Origin: RUG14223 sp051881075
Lineage (GTDB): Bacteria; Bacillota; Clostridia; Oscillospirales; Acutalibacteraceae
Reading direction: 5' to 3'
Assembly: GCA_051881075.1 (NCBI GenBank)
Contig: JBJEPE010000049.1
Coordinates: forward strand, 1 to 58,696
DNA length: 58,696 nucleotides
In this document: positions 54,401 through 58,579 of the stretch, piece after piece
How the letters are laid out: the number at the start of each line of letters is the position of its first letter
How positions within the stretch are numbered: the stretch's first letter is position 1
The notes under the pieces: model-generated
Seen by the model: only the letters and a program-made list of their open reading frames with translations
What the model was told of the DNA's origin: nothing
Databases searched by the model: none
Program-made: the position numbers and the translations under genes

Positions 54401-57400
54401 TACATGGTATTCTGTAGCCGATACTACCGTTAAGCTCATCGGATACTACTATGATGTAGTTAGTAAGTCATTTATTGAAGTACCGGATGAGTATAAAAAC
54501 TATACCGACACGGCAAAAGTAGATACCAACGGAACATATACGTTCTATTCGGTACCGACTCATGTTGGAATAGACGGTAAAGACTATCTGCTGTATTACA
54601 GAATTACATCAGATGTGCTCGCACAAAGATTAAGTCAACCTTCAACCGATTACGGTGCTACATATTACCGTGGTAGCGGCAGTATTAACAACAGCTACAT
54701 CGTAAGCGAAAATCAAAAGCTTGCATACGCCGACAGCGCAACCGATACAAAGTGTAAATATACCGTAAACGGCAAAGCATATAGTATAACAGGAGCTTTA
54801 ACGGCGCCGAATGCAGGTGACTTCTTTACAATAGCTAAACAGGTTGATACAGACGAAAACACACCTTATATTCTCTTGGATAATAAGGACGGAGCAAAAG
54901 CTACAGAATATGATATTACTATTGCCTTTGGTGTTGTAGATCAGTACAATGCAGGAGTTGTAAAATACGATACTGCAAATGTAAGCGGAATCATATGGGA
55001 GGATAAGGATTATAACGGTTTACTTGACAGCGGAGAACTGGCAGTAGGAGCAGAGGACGGAGACGCTAAACAGCTTACTGTAGTACTTGAACAGTATTAC
55101 TATAAGAAGAACTCAACCGTACCTACAAAGACAGGCTTTAAACTGACAACTACCACAAGTACAACAAACGGTTATTATGAATTCAGCAAAGTTCCGACAT
55201 TCGTTGACGTTGCAGAGGAAGATACCGTAACAAGATATCTGGCACACTATTCGGTAGGAATAGCGAACGATGATAAGCTTGCGGATGTTGAGAAGAACTA
55301 TGTAATTACCAGATTCAAAAATGACAGTATATTAAATTCGTCACAGGATAGTGACCTCTACTACGGCAACTACCTTATGACAACAGATGAAAAAGGTAAT
55401 ATGCAGTTGTTTGTTGTTGCACACTGTGTAACTGATGATATAGTCAAGAACAGTCACTATGTTCTTAAGTATGACGGAACACGCACAGACCAATATTACG
55501 GAGCAAATGCTTACTTTGATATAATAGCGGCAGATGATGTCGAAAATATCAATGGCGGCTTTAAAAAGCTTGGTGCAGGTAATATCATAGGTATTGCGTG
55601 GGACGATAAGAACTATGACGGATTCTATCAAGGCTACAACGAAGATGTAATTTCAGACGTTAGAGTAAAGGCTTATAAGTTCTACTATGACGGAAGCAAG
55701 TGGGTCAAGGCTCTTGATAATAACGGAAGAAATGTAAGCTATACCGCAGTAACGGGTGTTGACGGTATTTATAACTTTGAGAATCTTCCGGCATATGAGG
55801 TTACATATGATACTAACGGAAAATCAAAGGTAAGGCCGGCAGGATACCGTGTATTTGCTGACAGCGTTCCTACAGGATACGGAATTACAGTCCTTAACAG
55901 AAATCAGATAAACGGAAACGATCTTTCGGTTGACAATCTCTGTACACTTGATGATGATGAGTATATTATACTTTCAAATGAGTCAATGATAGGTATAAGA
56001 AGCAACCATAACGAAATAAGCGTAACTACAATCGACGGAACCGTTTATGACCCTGCCGAAACCAGAAATTCTATGACACGCGGTAGCTATGATATGGGAT
56101 TCATTTACGGTAAATCAACAATCACCGGTATTATCTGGGATGATACAAACTTTGACGGCATTTTAAATGAAAACACGTCGGACGATCCTGATGCCTACGG
56201 TGAATATGGTATTGACGGTGTTACGGTTAAGCTTGAGGTATATATGCTGATAGACGGTACATGGGTACCTGATACAGACAATACCGCAAGGGTAACAACA
56301 ACCTCCGTTACAACAAATAACGGTAAGTATAATTTTGTCAATCTGCCAACATACTTTGTTAAGCAGGACGGTAACTCCGGACTTTACGGATATAAGCTGA
56401 AGGCTGACCTTGCTTCTGTTGACAGCTCATACAAAGTAACAAAATACATGGTATGCGGCGATGATACCACACAGGTAGACAACCATATTGATAAGTCTTC
56501 AGACGGATATATGACACCCGGATATCTGATTACAGGAACCGAAATTCCTGCAAGCGAAAGATATAATTATGAAAGCAGATTTATCGCTGATTATGACGGC
56601 AAAGTCTACGATGTACTTACTCCGGTAAGCTACGACAGCTACCACGGCGGATTTGTACAGGATAAGCTTCAAAGTATATCAGGCTTTGTATGGGAGGATG
56701 TCAACTATGACGGTATTTACGATGCAGATGATGAAAGACCTCTCGAAGGCATAGAAATCAAGCTGATAAGATACCTAAGTGCTGACGGCGAGAGCTTTAC
56801 ACCTGATATTGTGGGAACTCCGACAGATCCTGCAACCTCAACAGACGCTCAGCCTGATACTGATGCAAGCTGTGTTGCAACCACTACGACTGACGCAGAC
56901 GGTAACTATAAATTTGACGGTCTTCCGACGCATACTTACATTGACGGTGTACCTTATGTAATCGGATACAGAGTAAGAATTGTAGTGCCTGAAGACATGG
57001 CGATAACTAAGTTCTGCGGTGATGATGAAAATGCTGCTGATGCGATAGTCAGCAAGCTGCGAATGATAAACAATGAGGGCTTCTTTAACGGAGAAAATGA
57101 ATATATTGTTCTTCTTAAAGAGAATGACATTACAGATGCAGTATCAGCCTCAGATAATGAATACCGTATCGGCAGATATGATCTTAGAGATGCCGAAAGC
57201 AAAGACGGATATACAGGCGGACTTGTTAAGTTTAAGCTTGCAAGTATCAGCGGTATTATCTGGAATGATGCAGACTATGACGGTATTCGTGAAACCGATG
57301 TACCTACCGATACCGAATACGGAGTACCGGATATTGAGGTTATTCTTGCAAAGTACTATTTCTTAAACGGTGAATGGATACTGTATGAAGAGAGTGAAGT

Positions 57401-58364
57401 ATCGGCAATTACCGATGAAAACGGCGCATACATATTCAATGACCTGCCTGTAAGTACGATAGTAGACGGCACACGGGTAATGATGGGATATACCCTCAGA
57501 GTAAAAGAAATAAAAGACACAATGGCGGTTACTCGGTATAAGATGACGGTAGATACTGATGTAGACAGCGAACTTATTGCTGACGGTTTGTGGATTACAG
57601 ATGACGCAGGATATGTTATTCTTGCAAATAAAGTCTTAAACGGTGATTACCGTAACGAACCTTATATTGTAAGTTACAATGATACCGACTATGATCTTGT
57701 AGCTGCAGTAAATGCAGAGCACAAGGATGGAGGTATTAAAGAAATCGAAACCGGCGAAATTAAGGGTACTGCATGGATAGATTCTAACCATAACGGAATA
57801 CTTGATAAGGAAGAAGACAGACTCTCATCCGTTAAGCTGACACTCAGACAATATTACTATAACGATACTGAGTGGATTATGACAGATTATGTCAGAACAG
57901 CTTTGACAAACGGCAACGGTGAATATGATTTCGCAAACTTACCGGTTTCAATAACAAACGATGATGGTACATATCTGGCAGGTTATACAATACAGGCATA
58001 TAATATTCCTGATAATTCAATTATAACCAAATACTATGCTAATGGCGGTCAATATGACAGTAAGCTAACCGGTAAAATGATGATTGAAGACCCTGTAAAG
58101 CAGAAGGATGATTATATCATTGTTGCCGGAAGCGCAAGTGAAGGTGCAGATGCTTCGTATTTGAGCTATGGTTATGACCTTACAATGGGTAGAACAGTAG
58201 ACGATATGAATGCAGGAGTATATTTTAAAGATGACTCCGTAATAGGTACCGGAGATACTACAGACTTCAGACCGCTTGCATGGATAACACTGTTTGCGTT
58301 TGGATTGGCAATAGTATTGTTGCCGAAGAGAAAAAAAGAAAAGCAGAATACTCATGAAGAGTAA
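30471..58364 (+). CDS. Giant (9297-residue) secreted surface protein with SdrD-B-like array
   Basis: One frame of 27.9 kb encodes a protein of about 1 MDa. A signal peptide (cleavage near VSA, residue 36) is followed by about 6660 residues of Asp/Asn/Tyr/Thr-rich, Cys-poor sequence with scattered D-x-L-P motifs (near 563, 2454, 3698, 6381) like those in DUF11 or isopeptide-type stalk domains. A 205-residue duplication spans about 1079-1495, and a short Ser-Asp run lies near 4827. Twelve SdrD-B-like modules begin near residues 6701, 7003, 7213, 7461, 7710, 7961, 8173, 8374, 8553, 8738, 8928 and 9099, most with a calcium-type loop such as DKDYDGIYDIDE. The tail is VIGTGDTTD, a hydrophobic helix, then KRKKEK, a sorting-like signal without LPxTG. 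I infer a wall- or membrane-anchored adhesin-like filament. No catalytic or dockerin motif was seen. Confidence 0.9.
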   Translation: MSDTILRKIRRITSIVLSFLILISSVNLSVLMRVSAIGDDDSPYGYDISISDVRTIDNKPPKTIGDGIQSSENDKDLGGDISDKENMKDDIGNKSSMVILTGKSADDAIKFQVSAHSRFTSGTVIKPRITITVPYIYYNSTGELVTTDQKPSDIDDKDLMGIEVGIGTLPNDNWRVTSTGGTFSDAGEQVFYRGNVTITSTQKVSNGDFSAWFHLRFYDSISKTYTIPENASGLIKVDMSYEDYQLANGNSLGSWHSSNNYENRSMIIVNSNLEWDAEINGVKTVMDEDGEMGYPVIWDKYNYMVYEMKITNTSTIKDSRIDSFAISCFTYSTMATNSKGVVEEDMIRWCYDKENGKITENTYVNGLPQITADGTNMFIGKPNEGGILIYDVSDYEDDEWRSWDWETFSDIPLNPLPYTYQTMGQSIIRIGRQKGSSEGIIYSQSMAEELRKDGEIAYSERKFIYAVPFPNNFNTINGMNNRVRYIPTIYFGTTDIAWSQSRYCNTEWSRRKLDMEHDKYVIDKETGEKVVYDKTYIGNYDSYYLDGFANLSNIPVFNANITDSLPKYFDLSEIEFTIASDKESDSNGVYKPVSKYANLGDWFNVVQVTQSPDTAATDTDASGSGGSGNNATAKVVTDASGLIDFYFKNSSGNEVKRNLTELGLKLVETTKPGDEVRKWKITVGNALKNQGGLTFQGKFTINFKERLGRYSVFNPNSNIKVTGKFPYRGLYPNDIVTEYTYKYYMRATPGYDEGYYEEKYYAVRKSEKESLGFDPIKGIGDPHSATATLETDPSDPKPVPYGVYYALNTGEEYLANPQDIVLNVKSGAARFYLTTNNNSNMSPNTRFTYNGLITTERAVLDYKNDGTAIYSDELYTGGLYAYYIVISKGLLTRLEGDNRAQRITFSGYANIDNATPTDAPVVKNPNEPSSIESASATDDLSNYIKYNDDGTYSAVGPYAKIDQNGNLVISKEAWENLGVDYLVGGEMYFGEFPGGVTEDDDAYIEIFGLPNVERVINVNSTWEALYDFDGQTLVPTVGSGTAVLNITRIKPLLSANVVWDSDKNTTKYNNSKYGINENVPGRSTEPYYEFKVQNQSSLDAGAVNVDIVLKNNGENTGTDKDIKPLYGFDTRYIYLAPSYVYSGDIKAIELYNYDKSIENGDDANVTLNMDYINSCKQADGSIKIDIKTSSGEAKFSGIDQIHQIRIVYDNFAANVFDERSLVIRLYGLTDWYGEHPAEISFKPNLAINATYQDKAQAVMNIIDLNIYIDGFANWRDKSAEILDVPGNSTEPYYEFKIKNNSIQDMGPVDIDIVIKNVGENEGDGSDVDPLYGFDTRSIYLSPEQVDSGEIKAIELYNYDKSPDNDDTATVTLKADYINSCKQADGSIKIDIKTSNGENKFSELDRLYQVRIIYNNYTYAETADDSKPLIIRLYGLTDWDGEHPATISFNPKYAYNIEYNEETYKDKAKAVMNILDFDLRINGFGNWNGECAQTVTVPNKIKDAWYDMYAENYSYANAGALTLTYDMDSVGNKWYADDSRIILKGFDTKQIVIDKSYTTAGKLTSVELYDYDETIGDEDVTPIILTLEDLKRDYDSDGDGSFELDIENAEAFKDITRLKYIVYNFSDFYQEVTKENGLAFKSSYYGDTDWFDDLLLKGLMVPIRTRLKPGEGEANLHVDRPGLDVTAHIRYDNLTESTHDKIANSDGNYTILGVPYNRDYVYYLEFTNKSISILDDVKIQIDIPYGTQVESDSESDAGFHTTELKIYKALIDQYCGYDEYPTGFKNIKITGMDKLNCAVAEDLILKIRKNDDGTLILDSKGRHTFEDQYGTVFEYDNDDVLSLTEYTLRKYGIYNLTYVELNGEKIIVTDEKADADAGNKRWIEFYGYNDSPFDTYDELKVKTTNYLDSSEIMFNERLDDNWERYHVIKIDTTQAYITKLYFDTIVSVFYNDASVSNTDDGKVEKTGTDGKKYTYISRAVEDLRYEWAYGSEYFSVFWGEDYDDENWENNYNFDDYDNSELEIGYKALGSIGIDFRQMNNVGTNYPIMGINKSFPDVGSVGNVYQDHEVMDWVHEESMNTAATVNITVDVPSDSFYGYYLKADPRTKGYINYLTVIKKDGTQYTINGEDIVYNAKESNEYGKFARINLLNIDPDANTYFSDDEKYYYIKPEDITSAPEDSVEKVVINLDINQKQNTVDENGNVIANSPDYSSWYDATDESTQIMFELTGRFIKRGGASVTASTDITIGNKEYKQNDTNTGDMTDASGEKVLRSKVRTEKGSKDNSRSKWSYWNKYNSWYWVVTHIRDGGYVIGWKHHARQGAAGHLYSTARYVVVNDLEAVLKGVHGNTKLDYDDEVEFAQNYTQPTMDVTQKVENTHDIAYYRYPRKLESTEPRKHNLAWYLGQLTGFVGTRSLLLDNEYTITEGIENRSGGMYRVDGDNWMDRISYSDTVVITDTLPTIRPDSVYDFYGYLTEGFDLSPDIMKYLDKVDITIDEKDTSGNILGTGVLTISKEQLKALTPNEKGYIPVIIDNSASPVTGSSVDPDKIKPAASPTDPLVGEDSEADENGEEGEESSTPSSVYSYDASSGTIILGKWNFVTKIAVTLKNIYGIGEYTRELTDKQNPDYHGSDTDVDITIHGKPYTVKRVNPDIDGTNTVSTAATTYYDSETEFGKTSDTSRQMGYLLPFSAGYAIYETTENITEKNSSYMKDKRYKNGEGYINEDGTVFDYVNDTQTDEDGLHSDDNLYPNTVEYGVEVFNQDRQDSTDPKEKPARINSVETTNNLYNSYPYYADRYFRMTSISIDKSLVDGDWFHITKFQLNMLNGTTIPIRLVPVASAINGTEYKGYIDGAYEVWISDVVTQKEKLRDSRNTYSAVVENNSNYLVNSDDVKTTGAYTTGGAYIVDGTDVYKTTQYYKVDIESILRAILTDTTLNIDPFTRYTYRSSSWAENTSGKEYISGYVTSFNLDFAASAPDRYDDDSVICNHQYLTFDKNKGYTYKYEGIFVDRTQEEFIVDVWTNNSNPTFGKNYNGYGAYDTTARISGSFTSIDANADVWAFTRDDRTDESAGYRVRNLVGTLVSNMTRDVTNIMPESSLAHDTDSISNSATIVVDRVHLSPYDTVEYELTVSADEKSNIPLEHTTMDFVVPVGQKIIAWEIASSVPDGDDSLNLSTKHDLKDIPDNTYITTYIQKKGITATLEKYENGNYTVNDKQIALPWVDYTFDNNGNEAFYRRLTVSFGDGATDTTAEKANKTYDGRTYDQLMPGESIKIRVYTQLTDELAKQFDKKITAGDTVNTTQGQTTGQAVYRVWAEPKHTYPEYSIKFSNSSDLAGSYSYSMDWIKDTRLDTKPSELQDIDQIEYYAKTVSADLTMQTISNVKLSYEFDDTTREFDSQPAKITVSNIYHETSTFSDKIEVAVSFMDRKYSGLQGFFITEFVGDTNGLGMKNDLVLGDGGNADDIYSFVDIYYLLKKDEPATMGEAVPEDKWISESDLKTNYKGDELFNVSRVKWVYKNVKEFNSNGRGEQLTTGGKIKEALPDVVIVGKAKYQDIRTVTEADNAETGDFKAVASKKYTAYVSASIADYHKHTYRHDVQDTGTQKDIVYDIYFAANDTMITKQVWRESPVISVHEQVFTQRKGDGTDTFGAYDEYDADREQKTSYRPNDVIYQKSTLINNYAEISDGKQNSEQGCLFNPVYYDKLPEYLSSDELASGDISTTGEDGKITIKWFRTKLDADGNPIKGEYEEVDYANLLGEGIGVEFYLAKVTEGFEDYDFGGAMIYQDGYTSPAATASGKYFADIYTDTSNTYKVNYTIYEYRVRWNAAAEALGKTVEKDGIRFEIGDKLEISYKATIGEDNLPMVYTASTYEDDTATASASAEGTESTAVHPAYFPRVGEYYRYGVIHTMYQTLGANAYPMLENGLELNGNKGLSTDNNKSSYGQADIDNSTITMDMDYLIHDIGFSGDKPKQVDRWEAFNTSTSYIPGCTLDSVESPHTGVRSLYLIWNPDINGRNGILADYDIKEAYNYQRTIYSATYTTPNVNMLPTSIAYRKGTVNNLGYERDWYSLVMKNRNASGPIWNYLSSSNGTTAYGTESISDESKCTEYNKMTAPIIWSETRLHLQKAWLTSSSEMVSQDGHTQLDKTLGDYTAKLSNPDYRMDESSLYDTISDYMGRAEYRNIVSDYTDATGMAALEYNEVFDINLQANNYGDWYLDGVVMTYNFGYGIEPIFREDGTIDISAALRGTTSNYKDYTAGGVTRNKFISTSDIYEELVENVDYTVEILQSPDEYNGYLAPKQWQNALQTDNEADTSDNLYIRTQNLDNESENYYTKDECVPWVIRITLKRPLGKWFNRDNADDNTNKFNFIAKIQGHIVDTNAEGMWYDRLETVPYVSDSASQNHYYYQIYDVDHLDGANRNTQNNQASGMDTMWTAAEWHTYYGSYLVATLDNLVYSASSPNTNSVDGYNVQSTEFNTKTGKVTNSSYTLNGAYRPYGDASDINRSAVIGTRAKNAEPFIRTWNTISNVKFENAQDDLGAETEIAVPDDLYGSEAEQYYVAVEGEQSFINVHVENKFWLEEYATDGIKSKGLTTNGTVSSGWITIVEDLCEDKLVEYSRYANAEMALQKQYNNYQVNGGSMGSIIAPVVTIYLPAGIVPLGEKEDSVNLSRYTTNNAENKDKRVKFDIYNRDGELVEGESDKYDAVATYETYSVGDGVVRGRYKVVISAKKGMITKATGTNRVNDIDASREPTIPSGELYTFAVRTFTESEPEQDVIAMTEDASEHKTCEDLSVSYNMLRTFITSRIDDFRYITDDDERFNTSHKYYNYVLDSDTDSDSDSSSSNNEYEVVYGNPYRVTSDATLVSDARKDAVRKTLENVKERNVPGWNYPYTGTVHGTLPEYTEYGAVINNEPYDYGSTFWGTQEIYKETGTYSLEFYDDLGYDGTRLTDDYRRYEFTVPAREMCNMNLDGNTSYSVFDTPAPIGLTDSGLTNTLKIGIKRAHLKLYNYVTETSTEEYEEYKNGGYLVDALGGTCDTTTYTGNGTAKLRAKYKTEDAVYQYGNVLWYNSLIKNEPAIPNDFIEESPICHAKMMLTVDLPRGVIYWEEDNIDEDYYIEYYDNYTDTYKRYTPKEWLDAGGFVELVEHMDIHDRSLQDSADYYPYGERLVFAITTPPLRGFLAYDDDTYVSGGKPAGFFDTYSYIRLKVKTRINNNEPQDTISLTEDDGEWTPKNKNTDTLTDGRDAKKDKDVRAYNSEAFLTVQHTDGKYAVLHDSAESDHYVKFLTKEYDSAKKIYYYADHNGNRISDADIGKIVYNSYGCKFGTQSSKQITYMNTVEEAENNGTETTATNIIYDDINADGEYISKYASSSSAYINILKPDSTVRTDTTTKRVQISDPDNKLVLVEDPHIKSVYKMTNNIDQATNSGAAVNTFMVNYNVPMYGTRRVSAEYPTGVVEEDSLLVTLHEVSTGKWEVPTSSDMVYADEKYNDAYVKILNEQLRVYVYALVSADPYNEKYYSPRNENTDRSDWTDNFFELQPSSTSTWIQLGKEQGYKLGENADIIILNETGTNDSSDILENSAAKAKIDALEAEMLASGISPAKVESLIADLKNTPQTHIRQLRWVIKAQPFDMADYGYGDEYEWREVTVKDTKTGKIYNTFLHHTDESFTVWKDIENDLLTDENYNKWEDSEDFRIRIQNEVFAEEERIYKQPFIDKGIAEEDIPPMPKDYSRFIILDTDDDVHEVTVTDPETGKTITTTVRDTLGNFTRHIENFKQVKFTDETAPMYFPVPTGFRLDVDADAEQDDEQEMDDIDPNRYHTADLSESVLENSAHVIFRTSSRHTEIVTQLHVNHFTEVYQKYDDYKWVATDYPARSGYYLDAELPWLKIDISAYYFSGSATTGYEWSTNISSISEGVGSVLKYKIELSNLNQQMIDFYIPDDNSVEDYCSNPKITVALPYLEELKQKNFQYVTWYANPSEVANADPSLPNGGGTQVSDEDTTVSPKNGDTMSIPGYYIGQGYSSYAKRKIYFTDTTNDWSDVYIYAWNSTKNKNNADIPSDMTDEEIKNLTSEQLESMAPKMTYEGINENGKKVYSYVLSTLYDSVKFFDADGHESVDIIADDAFTFGNGRVYPYKDANIPTLGDKYAIGFSNEATDEDYYVEYAQNLDGVTPQWSWHIVEDVPVLDENGEVMVDAKGNAVTEEHYVDIGNEVYLTDEVESPTFTIKPINLTAYNRKILNFYFKNRLRPGQRIVLEFMLPIDARNGNTVATNLLQCKTWGFKDGSFKPYIDNTQQGIEADAYEIDSRDVNNVNGTGDMGISEVASAFQFAGSGTISQDKRASSELDSNFNGIPVRVTEGSTFEYSISMQNGNGLNSNYNDVVMYDILPFVGDYRAMGVTDKDGVTTRTYRGSQWNGWLLPEAENFVLKKYISQNGEGDEDPDEELDEESDTNGQTANGNAITEDQNDTNNEVVIDPSEYDIWVGPIVKTSKNGKTVYKLNTTTETLLDSEGNIVYEDGKEVKVTVPVLPSVEDTRSNNSVWWEKMYASETSKNQYFVRLSELRENAKGQSDYEELIKGIRALWVELRNPVTKKQIDLNAGESLKLTFKMRAPININQVVGDSQIYETLVDKYKDTSGLTKEEIENIKKLTDNDLYNLSLSGYVSWNTYALRYKYTAGSINSSGVIENKQAGAFLIATEEKGYIGGYVWNDISYDDSFLNEGNYEYNNDNNRYILNNRIYDENTNTFTMSDKAVDVNYDNVIDEKDDPGVNGVLVELLTKNGNKVNTNGETITDDPDPESNKNLNDERYAIIEDKVYTDEQRDNKDFTYIMNDEILDLRYYYTTKAPVTYITENDVNGNHGYYMLSNLAEGDYYVRYTFPDDYSRYSITTRSTGHSIVDENGNPVFSFKDGTPIVVYRNGEIIYMNGTEEQQQIYMERCHHDAKKISDEGKLVVVTVDTVNVSLFESKDANGEPLYETDEEYIEAWKSYDAKQNSYNIGCARAFVYTGTAWLDETLITGSDPDDPEFDSDGWMGNEKDEERLNNIKVTAYEAHEVYDSEGKVIDYTIDSQPAIDGDGNPAIQFTATKNRLSCVTADNPQGECNGYFEMRLLPDRKYVLVAEDGETTRFVRRNSDGTGGEAIILKPTPLTYYDDPLKEKLDNDLSKSVIGHRTKLITTYVPRDETTELPVYDGEEYLDDGQNFEIFEKIGLGFVDGSRGFIGQRVWNDKDYDGIYDIDEVGMPNVQVGLEMYYYDDDDPVTARWVQITENGDPKIKYEKTTDSGAYRFQNIKSFYVKDKLDPDAKKYLMGYKVFVNENDTESNFEYFRDYAVTKFKTNAQDKQESETLLDYYNRLAGNSDLQADKYANNKHYMVGDDWYNTGYDYPVIQETDYVKHNYDFTTDKIIIAGEITYDHYSYINDSAVTKVYTTDKGTAREQTRYYDYSDAQQLLDYNFGMTKREYSTVKGYVFDDTNYNGLWDEDESGMKDIPVTLERYYRDDSGAMVLYDSVTVRTDNLGEYIFENVKTEITAKNTITDMYTRASVVIGGKTINTDTLIEPVAVPEGSYKYRLAYYRIKTDGKNGYAITRYRQNRTSDTQRLNHEWYIDDNGNEISYINDKLIDSHLAAYEYDYLTENQTEVIDTGKYSVSGYMTSPVDGDFFITAENSEYEYFNKYLLFDGTPDTVAYTNAYDYIKAVNYGGFDAGLKKIELGSISGIVWEDKADTNGDYDGKLNSDPNKGSVENGLNDVSVKLVQYYYDDLTGKWIIANNSYASMTTKTMKLNGVDTVGAYMFTDLPASVSVNNKVYLAGYKTVIAVLPMRTLQITVNGTSKTITEPKYFATKYWSDSDDTVYSKLYVTDIKDADGNITEEDSLRTTDLPITLFKGDDEVMIIAKPADTGYELNLNYIRTVKGIKTCDDSRANTEKHYDIIGARDYTDMNAGLIDSQRTTEHKNNYTEDEANNLVTGKFFFDNNYNGVYDEGDTWYSVADTTVKLIGYYYDVVSKSFIEVPDEYKNYTDTAKVDTNGTYTFYSVPTHVGIDGKDYLLYYRITSDVLAQRLSQPSTDYGATYYRGSGSINNSYIVSENQKLAYADSATDTKCKYTVNGKAYSITGALTAPNAGDFFTIAKQVDTDENTPYILLDNKDGAKATEYDITIAFGVVDQYNAGVVKYDTANVSGIIWEDKDYNGLLDSGELAVGAEDGDAKQLTVVLEQYYYKKNSTVPTKTGFKLTTTTSTTNGYYEFSKVPTFVDVAEEDTVTRYLAHYSVGIANDDKLADVEKNYVITRFKNDSILNSSQDSDLYYGNYLMTTDEKGNMQLFVVAHCVTDDIVKNSHYVLKYDGTRTDQYYGANAYFDIIAADDVENINGGFKKLGAGNIIGIAWDDKNYDGFYQGYNEDVISDVRVKAYKFYYDGSKWVKALDNNGRNVSYTAVTGVDGIYNFENLPAYEVTYDTNGKSKVRPAGYRVFADSVPTGYGITVLNRNQINGNDLSVDNLCTLDDDEYIILSNESMIGIRSNHNEISVTTIDGTVYDPAETRNSMTRGSYDMGFIYGKSTITGIIWDDTNFDGILNENTSDDPDAYGEYGIDGVTVKLEVYMLIDGTWVPDTDNTARVTTTSVTTNNGKYNFVNLPTYFVKQDGNSGLYGYKLKADLASVDSSYKVTKYMVCGDDTTQVDNHIDKSSDGYMTPGYLITGTEIPASERYNYESRFIADYDGKVYDVLTPVSYDSYHGGFVQDKLQSISGFVWEDVNYDGIYDADDERPLEGIEIKLIRYLSADGESFTPDIVGTPTDPATSTDAQPDTDASCVATTTTDADGNYKFDGLPTHTYIDGVPYVIGYRVRIVVPEDMAITKFCGDDENAADAIVSKLRMINNEGFFNGENEYIVLLKENDITDAVSASDNEYRIGRYDLRDAESKDGYTGGLVKFKLASISGIIWNDADYDGIRETDVPTDTEYGVPDIEVILAKYYFLNGEWILYEESEVSAITDENGAYIFNDLPVSTIVDGTRVMMGYTLRVKEIKDTMAVTRYKMTVDTDVDSELIADGLWITDDAGYVILANKVLNGDYRNEPYIVSYNDTDYDLVAAVNAEHKDGGIKEIETGEIKGTAWIDSNHNGILDKEEDRLSSVKLTLRQYYYNDTEWIMTDYVRTALTNGNGEYDFANLPVSITNDDGTYLAGYTIQAYNIPDNSIITKYYANGGQYDSKLTGKMMIEDPVKQKDDYIIVAGSASEGADASYLSYGYDLTMGRTVDDMNAGVYFKDDSVIGTGDTTDFRPLAWITLFAFGLAIVLLPKRKKEKQNTHEE
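33705..34955 (+). repeat. Tandem ~205-residue (615-bp) duplication in the giant gene
   Basis: Copy 1 begins near 33705 and copy 2 near 34320, with identical DNA stretches such as the one encoding IKAIELYNYDKS (33903 and 34518, 615 bp apart) and CKQADGSIKIDIKTS. A third, divergent copy starts near 34956 (GFDTKQIVID, VELYDYDET). Confidence 0.85.
50562..58200 (+). repeat. Array of twelve SdrD-B-like modules
   Basis: Each module opens with a G-x-x-W/F-x-D-x-x-Y/F-D/N-G pattern (for example SGIIWEDKDYNGLLDSGE near 54987 and SGFVWEDVNYDGIYDADD near 56682), then V-x-L-x-x-Y-Y and a Y-x-F-x-x-L-P closing motif. The period is irregular, about 170-300 residues. SdrD-B modules of staphylococcal adhesins bind calcium and are rigid when loaded. 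The DNA copies are divergent, so this is old duplication. Confidence 0.85.
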
Positions 58365-58514
58365 TCTGCAAAAAGGCGAAGGGATTTTATCCCGTTAAGC
58401 TAAAAATTATTATCGGTTTTATATGTTATTTTAACAAATACCGTGTTGTTGTGCAACGAAAACCCCCGGCTAAGCCGGGGGTTGAAAAAAGCTTAAGCTA
58501 TGAGTAGAAAAATA

Positions 58515-58573
58515 AAACCTCCGATGTTAAAATAAGAAAGGTCTGCCAACCAAACAAAAAATAACAAGGAGGT
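58515..58573 (+). promoter_or_regulatory. Possible ribosome-site sequestering pair in the IS leader
   Basis: ACCTCC (58517-58522) is complementary to GGAGGT of the tnpA ribosome site AAGGAGGT (58566-58573). IS200 elements are known to repress transposase translation by hiding the Shine-Dalgarno sequence. Here the pairing is only six bases and is inferred. Confidence 0.35.
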
Positions 58574-58579
58574 ATCGTC

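Noticed and set aside
30471..58364. The giant frame being an assembly artefact or a chain of fused genes
   Set aside because: There is a single signal peptide, a single anchor-like tail, consistent composition throughout and no internal ribosome-site/start pairs that stand out. Long reads would settle it.
58255..58364. Classical LPxTG anchor in the giant protein
   Set aside because: The tail has IGTGD, a helix and basic residues, but no LPxTG. It is reported only as a non-canonical candidate.
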